Shown in pieces: positions 43,340-55,994 of a stretch of 64,000 bases of DNA. Below the pieces are notes generated by a model. That model had not been told where the DNA came from. It did not search any database and worked only from the letters and a program-made list of their open reading frames with translations. Every line of letters begins with the position of its first letter. Positions within the stretch are counted from its first letter, which is position 1. Made by a program: the position numbers and the translations under genes. The DNA lies in contig OZ026514.1 of the NCBI GenBank assembly GCA_964019695.1, forward strand, positions 103,760,345 to 103,824,344, read 5' to 3'. Source of the stretch: Loripinus fragilis (Eukaryota > Mollusca > Bivalvia > Lucinida > Lucinidae).

Positions 43340-45165
43340 ATGGCACCGTTCCAAGGCAACCTTATCCCTCTATACAAAAACCAAGGCATTAAAACGGATC
43401 CTCCTAAGTATCGCCCTATTACAGTGTAGGCAAACTGTTCACCTCAATATTGTCCCAAAGGCTTAGTACTTTTTTTTTAGAAGGAACACTATTATAAACG
43501 AAACACAAAGCGGCTTCCGCAAAGACTACTCAATAATTGACAACATTTTCAGTCTGTATAGTCTAACAGAATATTTCAAAGCAAAAAAGGTAAACGATAC
43601 TGCTGTTTCGTTGATTTCACGAAAGCATTCGACAGCGTAAGGAGGGACTGTTTGCGGCCGAAAATACTCAAACACGGCATACAAGGCAAAGCATTTGACA
43701 TAATAAAAAAACATGCATAATCAAATAAAACCATGTGTTACAGTAAATGGCTATTCGTCCACGTTTTTAAGTGTCTACAGGGGGTGAGACAGGGCGAAAA
43801 CATATCTCCTCTCCTGTTTTCTATCTACTTGAACGACCTGGATAATTTTATGCATAAATCTGGATGTAAAGGTATTGAGATTAACATTCAAGATCAGGAA
43901 TTTATTATATTTGTTATCTTATTTGTAATCTTATCTGCTGACGATACCCTGGTTCTAAGTGATACCCCCAAAGACTTTCAGGACATGCTTTATGCTTTCA
44001 ATGAATATTGTAAAAAATGGAAGCTAAAAATAAATACTGACGAAACGAAAGCAATGATATTTGGCGATTATGCAAGAAACAAGCTTATATTATTTAACAC
44101 TGCAGGAGATGAAATGGAAATCATAAAATAATTCAAGTTCCTTGGGGTTCTTTTTACAAAAAAAAACAAAAAAACGGGTGATTCGTTAAGCATATAAAAT
44201 ACCTATCAGCACTGGCCAAAAAGTCAATTCAGTTATTAAGAAAACGTATATCTAACTTAGGCTTGCCAGTAGATTGCCAGTTAAAGCTCTTTGACAAGAC
44301 AATTGTACCAATATTATTGTATGGTAGCGAAGCGTTTGGTTTTGAAAATTTACAACTGTTAGAAAAAATTCATTTAGATTTTCTGAAAAGCATACTGAGA
44401 ATGAAAAGCAGCACCCCACTGATCATGATTTATGGTGAATTTGGACGTTTCCCCTTTAAATCCAGGTTAAAACTAGACTGATCAAATTCTGGGCGAAGAT
44501 CTTAACTGGCAAAACACTAAATTTTCTTATAAAATGTAACATTTATTTCTTTAATTACATAATAAGGAGATATACTCCTGTAAATGGATTTTATGTATTC
44601 AGAAAATTCTACAAGACGTTGGCTTGAATTATGTATGGATAAGTAAAAAAGTACAAAATGTAAATTGGCTTTGTAGAGAAGTTAAAGGTCGTCTTGAGAT
44701 GCAGTTCTTGCAAAAGTGATACTCTGATGTCCAAGCCAGCCCAAAATGCATCAACTATAGAAGTTTTAAAACAGATTTTAAAATTGAACCTTACATCACA
44801 GAACTTCATCCCATTTCTATATCACTTTATCCAGACTCAGAACAACAAACAACCGACTGCATATCGAACGGGGGGGGGGGGGGGGGAATGTTGACAAAGA
44901 TTTGTAATCTTTGTACCAGAAACATGTTGGGCGATGACTTCCACTATTTGATCGAGTGTACATACTTTACAGAAGAAAGAAAGAAATAATTACCAAAATT
45001 CTATTTACGACATGTAAATATATTTTTCAAAAATTGATGTCTACTGAAAATTTGAAGCTGCTAAAACAACTTAGTAGGGTTATTTCTATAGTGCTCAGTA
45101 AGTTTTAGTCCCTGATAACTGAGCGCACACCTTACTGTAATCTGAGAGAATAAAAGTTATGTTAT
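43340..45165 (+). pseudogene. LINE reverse transcriptase, frame-shifted
   Basis: In several frames: NLIPLYKNQGIKTDPPKYRP, ETQSGFRKDYSIIDNIFSLY, GVRQGENISPLLFSIYLNDL, FMHKSGCKGIEI, catalytic ADD in SADDTLVLSDT, LPVDCQLKLFDKTIVPILLY, and FLKSILRMKSSTPLIMIYGE. The 3' end decays to ATGTTATGCTATGTTATG. At least four frameshifts, a duplicated FVILFVIL segment before the catalytic box and a G-run (44870-44886) show it is dead. The N-terminal endonuclease is absent. Confidence 0.85.
44870..44886. repeat. homopolymer G run
   Basis: Seventeen consecutive G within the dead LINE; a likely polymerase-slippage or sequencing-length uncertainty. Confidence 0.9.
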
Positions 45166-45679
45166 GCTATGTTATGACAGGTCGAATCCGATATTATAAG
45201 ACAAAGCTATTTTACATTATTTGATGGTAAACACAGTTATGGGATCAATTAAAATCTTAAATTTTTAGCCATTCAGCTTATATAGTAAGTAGATTGTCAA
45301 GCCAAATTATCTTCCTTTTGATCATGGGTGAACATCACTATGTATCTTTTTGATCGAACAATCTACATGCATGTCCATTCATACTTATGAAAATTATTGC
45401 AAAATTCACAGTTTGAAAATTTAACTTTTTTCACAATTTTTATTGTTTGAAGTTGTCGCATTTTAGCGATATTTATAATCGGTGTTTCCTGAACTACATT
45501 AACAAGTATTTCCAACTTGTCAAGACAAATATTGTTGAATGAAACATCTTCACGGTCGCAGAGTATTGGCCGAAATTAAGACTAATGTCATCGTTATTTC
45601 ACAAACGCATCACACTATGTTTCGGTAACTTTAAGTTTTAATTAACCATGAGATGAGTTACCTATGCAAGTAAGTAAGG

Positions 45680-46262
45680 GTGCAAAGATCAGGAATTGAT
45701 ACAATCAAGTACCACACCTGACCAGGATACCAATTGGAAAGTGACAAACTCACAGTTAGACACCACAAACGAGAGCCAAGAGGTCAGCTCTTTCCCAGCA
45801 GGTGACCACAAAGCACATATAAACAGACGCGCACAAAGACATAGCAAACACAAGACAGAACAAAAACATAAAAGATCTACAAAAGAAGTACCGCCTTGGA
45901 ACGGTCAGTAAAATATTTTACTGGAGGGATTAAACCGGTTTAACGGCGCCAACCTCACCCTTAATTCAGATGTGGATCAAGACACATAGATATTTGGTTT
46001 GCATGAAAGACCCCTAACTTATCAATGCATCATCTCCTAAAACATATAAATCAAGATATAACAAGGAGATAAAGCAAAGATAAGGACTCAATAGTAAATA
46101 AAACTGAATACCTGAGCAAAAGAAACCAACAAGTAAACCCCGGTGGGCCAAACAAACAGCCAAAGCATCAGGCCCCTACCATCTCATCAATAGATTAGTC
46201 TTTAAGTCGGAACCATCATAGAGTCTGAAGTCCGACCCACCGGCGTGCAATTATATGCGTAA
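45680..46262 (-). mobile_element. YLDD-type RT element 3' end
   Basis: The minus strand opens with the C-terminal peptide CTPVGRTSDSMMVPT and stop, then a non-coding tail matching 16665-17030. 5'-truncated copy of the same family as 25090-32955. Confidence 0.7.
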
Positions 46263-46277
46263 GCCTATGGTATCTTT

Positions 46278-46376
46278 GTAATCATCCTCGGTATCCCAGG
46301 CGTAACCGATTCCGTTACACTGCATATGAAAGGAGTGAACAAAATGCTTTACCCCTGGGTAAACGAGGATGTTTTG
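46278..46376. repeat. 100-bp inverted repeat
   Basis: AATCATCCTCGGTATCCCAGG is mirrored by CCTGGGTAAACGAGGATG. Short MITE or recombination-type palindrome next to the retroelement tail; absent from copy II. Confidence 0.6.
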
Positions 46377-46442
46377 TAATCCGATTCTCTGTTGAATTGA
46401 AGCACCAATAACACCATTCGAGGGTTAACAAAATGATGACTA

Positions 46443-47406
46443 CGTGGGTCATCCAATAAGTTCTGACAATGGTCTCATATCTCAAAAACTGTTATTGAGA
46501 TCAGAATTCTATTACCCATTGTATGCGGCCATGAGTGTTGCCTATTCATGTTTGAAATATGAAGTGTTTATCACAACCTGATCTTATGCTATACAAATTT
46601 GAAAACAACACTGTTAAAGCTCGTGGCCGCGAAAAATCACGTTTTTAACAACTTTTTGCTGGTGGTAGAATTAGATTAATATGCAGTATTTTTTTTTTTT
46701 GAAAGTTATATTAGTGATTGGTGATGTTGTCTGAATACACAATTAATCCATTAAAGCAAATACCACAATGACATTAACCTAGTTGCTTTGAATGTTCTTG
46801 GTTGCTAGGCAACAACAGAAAATTACATTTTTGTCTCAATTTAAGCGTTAATTATAAAATAGTATATTTTGAACACTTAAAAAAGCCATTACAATCAATT
46901 TGTATATTAATAGATACATGTTTTGATAAATATGTTCTTTAGTCTTCTTAACGCATAGAAATTCATAACTTTCAATAACTGCTATAATACCAAAAATAAT
47001 ACAATATTAGTACAACCCATTTTTAAGTAAAATATTTCTTGCAAAATCGGTGATATGTTATAATCAAAACCCTTCTAACACCACAGTCGCAAGCTAAACC
47101 ATTATCTATGGCGTTCAGAATCAACACACATAATGTCTTTATTTATCTTCATAAAAAGTTTTAAGGAGAAGTTTGTAATTTCTTAGAAATTTGGGCATGT
47201 ATACTGCATATATTGTCCTGTCCATGGCCCTTTACCGTGTGTTCTTTAGTTGCCTAGCAACCATTGCGATTGCAAGATGGACAATATTTGAACAGATAAA
47301 TCAATTCCCTATATTCTAAATCAAATGTGAAGGTTATTGATACACGCCCTAGAGAAATATGTTTTGTTTTATGGGGTCATTGTCAGAACTTATTGGATGA
47401 CCCTCG
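46443..47406. mobile_element. mariner-type element with empty site
   Basis: 964 bp with 29-bp inverted ends CGTGGGTCATCCAATAAG.. / ..CTTATTGGATGACCCTCG and TA duplication (46441-46442, 47407-47408). The paralogous sequence near 49880 reads straight through (ACTACGTTTTGACGTC), giving the unoccupied site. The ends resemble those of 526-1872. No transposase ORF. Confidence 0.85.
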
Positions 47407-47964
47407 TACGTTGACGTCATTGACGACAGCTGATTTTTTTGGCATAAAATATCTACAGCATGTCACACAACTATATATAATGGCTTATACAAGCGTAGGA
47501 AGCATGGGAAAAAGAAAAAAATCCAAATGCTTGTTGTCTTGCATTACTAACAACGAATGCGAATTTTACTTACTGATTCCTTTTGCAAGTGTTGCTCTCC
47601 CCAATTGCTTATTTAAAGGATGGCATCTGTTAATTTGTGGTTTCATTTGCCTAAAATCCTGTTCTCTTCATTGCCATTGGAATTATTCGATACTGCACCA
47701 AGATGAGCAAAATAAGATGCAAAACATAAGAATGTGCAAAATGGATTGTGCATAGTCTAATTTGGTTAGCTGCACAGAAAAAACCATAAGGTTTAGGTCT
47801 TTTTTTTTACAATGAAGTGCATATAATGTTGATCGAGTGATGCGAAGGCTGTTCGAGTCATGTAAAAAATATAAAATAAAATCCATTCTCAAAAGCGGAT
47901 TACTGTTACAGGGAAATAACCGTTATAATGATTGAGTATTCGAAAACCAAACTGTACTTCTCGT

Positions 47965-48532
47965 TCTCAACGAATGACACATTGCGCAAGGCTAATAAGG
48001 CTAATAGCATGCTAGTACTTATAAAAGGAACATATAATATCTGGATAATCATTCTTTCTTGAAACTCTACACCGCTCTTGTGAGGCTACACCTTTAATTG
48101 CAAATGTTGTTTTAGCACCCATATCTACGGAAAGACATTGACAGTTTAGAGAGAGTACAAATGAGGGCAACAAAGCTTGTGTCAAATCTGAAGGATCTGC
48201 CATATGAGCTCAGATTGAAAGAACTTAAACTACCAACAGCACATAGGAGGGTTCGAGGAGATATGATACAAACATTTAAACTAGTTATAAGACTTGATGA
48301 TTGCCCGTTAGAAAATTTCTTCACCATTGCACATTACAACAAGAAAGGACATTCTTACAAACTAGAAAAACCGAGATGTTCATTGTTATTCACACTAAAT
48401 CAGTTTTCCTATCGAGTAATTAACGTCTGGAACAGTTTACCCCAACATGTCGTGGATGCAGAAACACTTAACAGCTTCAAAGCAAGGTTGGATCAACACT
48501 GGCAAGGAAACATGCTGTATGAGTATTAACTA
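47965..48532 (+). pseudogene. CR1-group LINE RT, C-terminal part
   Basis: The open part (48161-48529) reads MRATKLVSNLKDLPYELRLK, GDMIQTFKLV, YRVINVWNSLPQHVV and SFKARLDQHW, the standard C-terminal module of these LINEs. Upstream, decayed frames give AHKANRML-like and DIDSLERVQ-like pieces. No catalytic region. A 3' UTR with no clear poly(A) follows to about 48720. Confidence 0.8.
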
Positions 48533-49469
48533 TATGAATTACTACTAAATGTTTCTAGTAGTTGTTACTACCACATTAAAGTAAATCAGTCACCACACCA
48601 CACTACAAGGTACGAGGGAACCAAATAAAGCAATACCAAAATAAGACCATATGACGGAGGGCTAAAAAAGGACTTTGTCCTTACATCTGAGCCCGAAAAC
48701 CATCCTACAGGTATCCTACAGGTATATGCGCAAGATCATTCTTAAGTCATTAAGTCATTCTTATCATTTGGACCAGCCAAAGTTAGCCAGTACATTTGAT
48801 GTTCAAACATACTTCGCATTGGGCCATGGGATAGATCTATATGGTTTTGCTCCCCCACCCCCGCACTATGATTTCCATATAGCCCAATATCTTAGAAAAA
48901 TTTTGAAACATGTTAGCCCTCTGACAAGTGTCACGAACGTCTGTATCATCCTGTTACGCATGTTGCCCATCAAAAATCATTTAAAAGACATAGAATGTTT
49001 AAAAGTCAAAAATGTTATTAGATGCATTCAAATGATTTAGATGTTAGCATTTTAATATAGCCCAATCAAAAAGCAACAAAAGCTAAATATTGAAAGCAAA
49101 ATGATGCTATCCGCTATGTTACTTACGTGACATTTTACATAACTATCCAATTTTTGGTAAATTATTATGCATGTCGTTTCTTCTGAAATGTTTATGAATA
49201 TTTGTTGGGTCAAATATACTATGCACAAGTAGTTTAGCAATTGTTTTGTATGGGTGAGCCCATCCACATCAGATCTCAAGTTTCATTTGCTGTCATGAAG
49301 ATACAAGAGCCGAACATATAACAAGAATTTCCATTTAAAAATACGGAATAACCAAACGCAGAGGCCGTGCTTATGTGACGTTAAATTTTAAGACGTGGTT
49401 ACGTGGGTATTTCTGAACATTGGGGGAAGCCAAAAACATTTTCAAGCGATTGTTTGGTCACTGAAAACC
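48533..49469. other. no recognised feature
   Basis: Spacer with a chance 121-codon ORF without family resemblance. Confidence 0.35.
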
Positions 49470-49559
49470 AAAAAAGCACAGAAAATGCTGCAATTGTCTG
49501 AACTTTCTCAGAGAAATAAAGGACCAATTTTTGACAATTTGACGTTTTATCAATCATGA

Positions 49560-50230
49560 CAATGCTTTTACGTTATCGCCTTTAAACCGTGTTTCCAGTC
49601 GCTTTGTCATGAACCGCATTGACAAGTTAAACTGTTTAATGCCTTCCAACACATTCAGAAAAATAGTGTTGAATATAACATCTTCATGGTTTTAGAGCAC
49701 GAGCCGAAAGATAAAATTTAACGTCACCGTTATCTCGCAAATGCGTCGCACCATTTTCCAGCAACTGAAGGTTTTAATCAACCATAAGATGAGTAGCATC
49801 GTAAGACTATGACATCTTTTTGAACTTAGTCTTTGTTGAATTGAAACACAAATTAACATTGGGAGTTTAATCAAATGATAACTACGTTTTGACGTCATTG
49901 ATGGCAGCTGATTTTTTCAGCATAAAAATCTCTTTCACATCTGTCACATAACCAATAGTTTTATAGACATATGCTGCATGAGGAATATGTAAGACCACCA
50001 AACGAAAAATCACATGCTTATCATTTTAGCATTACTTACAATGGATGTGAATTTTGCTTACTGACCCCTCCTGCAGTTCTTGCTCTCCTCAAATGCCTAT
50101 TTAAGGATGGCGTCTGTAAATTCGTGGTTTTATTTGCCTAAGATCCTGTTCTTGTCATTGCAATTAAAATTGTTCGACATTGCACATAGATGAACACATA
50201 AAGATGCGAAACATAAGAAATAGCTTAACT
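49560..50230 (+). repeat. old dispersed repeat, copy II (intact)
   Basis: Continuous counterpart of 45480-47760 and therefore the reference for the insertions there. Non-coding. Confidence 0.65.
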
Positions 50231-51539
50231 TATTTTGAATAGTATATATGATGCTGCTACAAAGACAATTAATTGACATTTTCCAAAACTGCCAAGATCA
50301 GCTCCCTATCTTTTATAGAATATCTTTTGTAGGCATTTGAAAATGGCTACCCCTTATAAATTTTCAAACATAACAAACTTTTTTGGGCTAAAAGGCATGG
50401 AACAGTCATTTTTTTTTTAAAAAACCCAGTATATTCAGCTGGCATGTTATGAGAGTGATTACAAGAAATAAATTAAACTAGAGTGGCATGTTAATCTTGA
50501 GATCATAATGCAAATAGTAACATACGTAACATAAACAAATCTGCTGATGGAACCCTCCTCCATCGAGGGGTTATTTTGTACACTATGATTGTCTAAAGTC
50601 ACATTAAATGGATATAAGAATATAAAATTCAAAATGGCTCATGTTAGCTTCTGGCAGTTGGAGCTTCACTGTGTTACAGCCATGTTTACGCTGTAACCGT
50701 ATAATAGTCTAAAATCCTATTGAACAAATACAAAGCTAAATCTATTTCTTATCTATGGACATGCTCATTGAATTAAAAGCACTTAAATAAATGCAGGCAA
50801 CAACCAGTATGCAACGAGACAATCTACATATATGCTATTACTGTTGTATTATGATACTTAATTTCAAAATATATTCCTATTTAGTAGAGTGCTATCACTT
50901 GGCCACTGGCTGTCAAAAGACCTCCGAAGCTCTGTTCATTGTAGTTTACTATAAAAAATATTATTATATGAGCCACAAACCAATATGTGTTAGGTCTTCA
51001 GCAGATGGAGAATTACCCTGCAATATCAAAGTTTACTAGGTTACCCTAAAATATGGATACCTAAGTGATTATATCATGTTATTTCTTATTCTTACATATC
51101 AATATTACTTTTTAATTGAAAGCAAATGACTAGCAGTATAATTGCACCTAATAGAGGCACCTATTTTTACTATTATTTATGTTAGTTTTATTATATACAA
51201 TATTTTCGTGTAATAAAAGCACTATATGAGTTTAAACAGCTAGTGGATATAAATTGCTGCCATTTGAAAACTGATGAATATTATTTTCATTAATATTATT
51301 ATAGCATATTACTAAATACATTTTCATTTTTAAAGGAGGACTTGCCTAGTCTAAAAACAGCATGTGCATCTTGTATGTTGGGAACACTTCCAAATTTGGT
51401 TATTTTTTACACTGCACTAAAACCACGTCATAGATGAACATCAACAATAGTTATTGAGTTGGTCGGTAAGATACTCTTCTGGCAAAAGAAAGACACAAAC
51501 AGTTACCTAAAGCGGCACCTAGCGCCATACACTGAAGGA
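50231..51539. other. no recognised feature
   Basis: AT-rich, non-coding. Could be intron or intergenic. Confidence 0.4.
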
Positions 51540-51960
51540 CTTTAAAAGCGCAAAAAATGAAATTAATAGTTGGCAATCCGAATTGAAAAAAAGATGCATA
51601 TTTTTGGTTTTGTTGGCATTTTTGAGTACATTTGTTAGACCACTTATAACATAATATTAAGCATGTATACAAAGCCTTAGGGATGGATGCCAAGTCTGAA
51701 TTTGCATATGAAGGCCAGAAATTAGGTCAAAGGTCATTGAGTGCAAAAAGTGAAAATATGTACTACTGTAAAACAACTATATATTTATATATGTAAACAT
51801 ATCTCATTTCATGCCAAATTTTGTATGCCTATAGTTGTAAGTCCAAAAAACATTATAAAAATGTTTTTTATAACTAAATGTTCACATGTTGACTTTAAAA
51901 TGGGGTCAAAGGTCATCAAGTGCAATAATCGAAGCATTTTTACAAACTATGTTTCTTTTT
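51540..51960 (+). repeat. long inverted repeat, left arm
   Basis: TTGTTGGCATTTTTGAGTA, GGATGGATGCCAAGTCTG, AATTAGGTCAAAGGTCA and a second GGTCAAAGGTCAT.AAGTGCA are mirrored at 58190-58590, about 6.2 kb away. Identity is moderate (roughly two-thirds), so the pair is old. Confidence 0.65.
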
Positions 51961-54049
51961 TTTCTCTGGTCTTTCAACAAGATGTTTTTTAAAGGGTAGA
52001 AGTCTTTCAGAAGGCATAAATTAACATGTTTATTATTAAAGGAACCCCTTTGAGAGCATCGTTTTATAGATTTTACAAAGACCAACAGCTTAAGTTTTGT
52101 GCAATTATAACGGAAATTCTCCCTCATTTGGGCTAAACTGAGATATCTGGGCTACTTTGAGAGCTTGCTGCACCTCTCAGAAAGTTAAACTATTTTCAGT
52201 TTGGGACATGTCTTGGGGCCTTAGAAACCCATAATTAAATAACTTTTCTGTGGTCATTTTTCTATAAATCACCTGTAATCAACGTTACCCTACTGACATT
52301 GAAAATAACAGTACACACAATACAAGGCTAATGTTGATTTATTTTAATAGTATTAGTGAAATAGTTTAAGTAACAAATGTTTAAACTAGACATAAAAATC
52401 AATTGCATACTTCTGTGATATGTATATCTGCTCGTCAGCGATACTTATGTTACATTTATGCTAAATAGCAGATAATGACTTTACAAATTACATGTATTAG
52501 AATAAACCATGATATATACCTGACCTGAAATATACATGATGTTGATCCATATTCTAATTGAAAATGTTCATTTTCATATATTTGAAGTTGTTTATAACTT
52601 TTAACTTGCAATGAAGTGAAATCAAGTAACAATTTAAATATGCTTATTAGTATGTAATTTGTACCGGCTCCAGCATGTAATGCATAGCTTCTTACAGATT
52701 CATTTTTCTATGTACATTGCATTGGAATTGGCAAAATATTTTCCATAATGAAATCAAAATATAACTATACATGTATTAACAATAATGGATCTTAAATTGC
52801 TTCACATATATTAATGAGGTAACGTAGATAACAAAATGTGCCTTACATAAATGGATAAAGGTAGTAAATTGTTGTTAGGCTTATATAAAATTTGGGTCTG
52901 CTCTCTCCAATTCGCTTAAATATACTACACACATTTTAGTCTATATAAGACTTAATTTAAAAGAGTGCCATGGGTTGGTCTGCAATATGTGAATGTGGCA
53001 TTTCCTGGTCTTACTCAATTACTTTTTGCAATGTGCTTGGTTCTTTTACATTTATATTGCAGTTTTCAGAAATCTACCAATGGTACATAACGATAAACAT
53101 GCAATCTATATCATGGTTTAAATATTGACTTAATATCAATAATTTACTTAAAATAGCATAGCAACATTTCATGCATCTAGTGGAAAGACAGGAATTAAGG
53201 CAGGGGTAGTGCTGAGTGTCTTCTAGAGCAGGTACAGGTTTTTAAAGATTGCAAATATAACATCAACCAAAGCTTTCGTAGTACAGAACCAGCATGGTTT
53301 ATGTCCAAATATAGGATGTTACATAGATCTAGTATTAAAGAATTTCCTTGTCTGCAGAATTATTTTGATTTTCACTTTTCACTGTTGACAATTACATTAT
53401 AAAATTAATTTATCATCTGACTCCCTAAAAATCTTCTATGTTTTGTTGAACTAGATTTCATATCATACTGTAATGATGATTATCTTATTATATTCTGCAG
53501 TAATTCTTATAGAAACTATTCTGCTTGTTAATTATCTTAGACTTAGGTTGGTTGAGGTAAGGTTAACTGAGCCATGTAGCAGTCGTGTAAAACATCTGAA
53601 CATATTTTATGGTAACATACACAACAAATCATTCGAACGTTATTGATACTTTATTTTAAAGATAAGTTGACTGTTTTATTCGGAAGCATAAAACAAAACA
53701 TGACTCCCAAATTTCACTAGTATGCTTTGCATCTCTGAAACTCACAGATTAAACTGAATGTTGAAAAAGTAGTGTTACACGCTTTCTACTGCTTTTCTTT
53801 GCTTTTCTTATTCACAAGGTAGTTTGTTTTTAGTTTTGTTTATGAACTATTTGATTTTGTTGAGCTATTTGTAACCCTAGTTCATGTTTTATATATGTCC
53901 AGACTCCTATGAAAAGTTAATTATGGTCTGTTTGTTGGTTTTAAAAGGTTTACTAAATTAGGCTTATGTAATAGTCTTAAATATATGCAAAACCATCGAA
54001 AATGTGAACAACATTGCTGACAACAGCTTGCAGAAAGCATTTTAAGGTC
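51961..54049. other. mostly unrecognised; RT-tail scrap
   Basis: 52960-53030 (GTGCCATGGGTTGGTCTGC to TTACTCAATTAC) is a fragment of the YLDD-type element 3' tail. The rest shows no genes or repeats I recognise. Confidence 0.45.
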
Positions 54050-55223
54050 ACTGCCCACACCTGGGCGATTTTTTTTCCAAAAAATAGAATTTTTTCATTT
54101 TTTGATATTCTGTAGTACATCATATTATAAGAAAAATAAAGCATTTTAAAGAAAATTTACCGTCCAGTTCAAAAGTTACAGCTCTTGATTATATGGCCTA
54201 TGTTGGCTTTTTTACGCAGCTTTTTGGAAACTCATTAAGTCAAGTAAAATATTCTGTAACTCAATTTTGTATCTGAAAATCGTTATTTCAAACAAGCATG
54301 CGAAGCCATTAATAATTAAGAACTTTTTCTCAAACCATTCTTTTGCAGCTATACAAGTATTTTTCTTCGTATCACGCTTTCAAACCAGCATTCACCGACA
54401 TTTGTGCATTCGTTTTCAGCAATTACTGACTGATAATTCAATATTTAAACATACTTTAAAAAAATAAATTTTTCTCAATTTTTTTTAAGAAAGGGATCAT
54501 TATATAAGATGCATTATGACAGAATTTAAAAAAAATTCACCGTCTAATTAGTGAGATATTACCAAATAAGTATCCCTACCCCCTAAACTACAAAATAATG
54601 AACTAAGCAGGCTTTTCTTATTTCTAAGCATGTTAATACCTTACAAACCAAACACTATTGATTGAAATACCTCACTGTGAACTGCCAAATGAAACTATAT
54701 GTATTCCAAATACTTGGAACATTTATATGCATATATGAGAAGACTTTTCAATACCAAAAACGATACCAAAATACCCCACCCACGGTAAAAAGAACCCTAT
54801 CTGCATTTTGATTGAACACCTAGTCGATATATTTTGACCAAATTTGCATAGATACATCATTAGGATAGAGATATAATGTTTTGGGGACATTTACCGTTTT
54901 TCAAGGTCACAGGGTAACTCTGCATGTCTAAATTAGGTGAAAATGTGCTGTTTTAATGTGCATCGCTTCAATTGATCGATGCATATACTATATGTACCCA
55001 AAAATTTGAAATGTTTTTAAATCTTTGTTGCAGTCTCGGGCGCCAAACTAATGTTCGATCGCGACGCACGGCCAGACCTTAACACTTGACCAGAGAAGGT
55101 TTATTTCTATTAGATCTATATATCCCTTGACGGACATCTTTTGGTTGAAACATGTCAAATGTAGAGAAAACTTGGAGATTAGCAAATATTTTAGCGTAAT
55201 TTTGTAAATATTTTATTGCTCAT
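54050..55223. repeat. spacer with two related AT-rich blocks
   Basis: 54100-54180 and 54480-54560 share ATCAT.TTATA.GA, ATTTTAAA and TTCACCGTCTAATT-like sequence. A chance 66-codon ORF lies between. 55020-55080 is locally CpG-richer. Confidence 0.4.
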
Positions 55224-55300
55224 TATTTTAATATTTGCTTTGGGTGCTCAAAAGAACCGTCTCACTGAGTACCTATAACTTACCTATGCTTTGGTTGGAC
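55224..55300 (+). repeat. palindromic family B, fragment
   Basis: GCTTTGGGTGCTCAAAAGAA then CGTCTCACTGAGTACC; the second arm of the hairpin is partly deleted. Confidence 0.6.
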
Positions 55301-55548
55301 CCGCATTTTTATGAAAAAGGTTCTTTTTATGCCCACACTCTTCCCGCTACTGAATGGGGGTATTCATTGGCGCGGAGGGGGAGAGGGTATTATTTTTGGT
55401 ACGGATCCCGTAGGCGTTGGTCATGGGCGGAATTGGCGACGATAAGTCTAGAGGGGACTAGACATTTTCTATGTGCATATCACATGAAACAGGTTTGTGG
55501 ATTGGGCCCGCATTTACATGAATATAAATGCATATACATATGAGCATC

Positions 55549-55778
55549 GATGCGACAAAAACTGTCTTCAGGGTTTCCGATAAGATCATACCAAACCAGC
55601 CTTCTCAGCCACATAGACTAGATAGAATAGTGAAATCTCGCTCAGAGCAATTTTAAATGCGATACTATTCAATTTGTAAATAGCAAAGGCGCTGATCAGA
55701 CTGCGCGGATGCGCAAGCTGGCCGGTGCCTTTGTTGTTTGCAGACTGCAGACCCTGATGGCAGAATTCCTCGCGTACC
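55549..55778. mobile_element. MITE family A, copy 3
   Basis: TGCGACAAAAACTGTCTTCAGG opening, core CAGCCACATAGACTAGATAG, and closing GCAGAATTCCTCGCG. The ends are more decayed than in copies 1 and 2. Confidence 0.7.
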
Positions 55779-55968
55779 TTTAGTAAATTTAGAGTAGGCC
55801 TACTATAATTTAGACTCACGACTATACTTGAGTCAACCTTAGCCCAAGATAGCCCTTGTAGCTAAATATTGGAACGCATTTGACATAAGGCAAATTGTTT
55901 AGGACGCAAACTAAAGCGAGGGACTCTCAACGTCAACGTCAAGTTCAATACTTGTCGTTTACGCATAA

Positions 55969-55994
55969 TGACGTCATAAGAGCAAGTGACGTCA
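55969..55994. promoter_or_regulatory. two perfect CRE octamers
   Basis: TGACGTCA at 55969-55976 and 55987-55994, 18 bp apart, in a locally GC-richer stretch with further CGTCA half-sites at 55930-55940 and 55998-56008. CREB/ATF factors bind this octamer. A CAG/GTAAAA donor-like site follows at about 56069. No gene is recognised nearby, so promoter status is inference. Confidence 0.4.

Larger units (their letters stand above)
45480..47760 (+). repeat. old dispersed repeat, copy I (interrupted)
   Basis: 45480-45665, 46380-46442 and 47407-47760 match 49560-50230 in order (ACATCTTCA.GG, CCATGAGATGAGT, TGTTGAATTGAA, TTGACGTCATTGA.G.CAGCTG, CTTACTGA..CCT). The gaps are a retroelement tail with a palindrome and a mariner-type element, both missing from copy II. 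No coding function seen. Confidence 0.65.

Noticed and set aside
47327..47755. 142-codon plus-strand ORF
   Set aside because: It crosses the right terminus of the mariner-type element into an old repeat, so it is a chance fusion.
48675..49040. 121-codon plus-strand ORF downstream of the LINE remnant
   Set aside because: No family resemblance, low-complexity Pro/His patch, and no splice or start support.
55235..55543. 102-codon ORF
   Set aside because: It starts in a family B palindrome fragment and has no recognisable domain.
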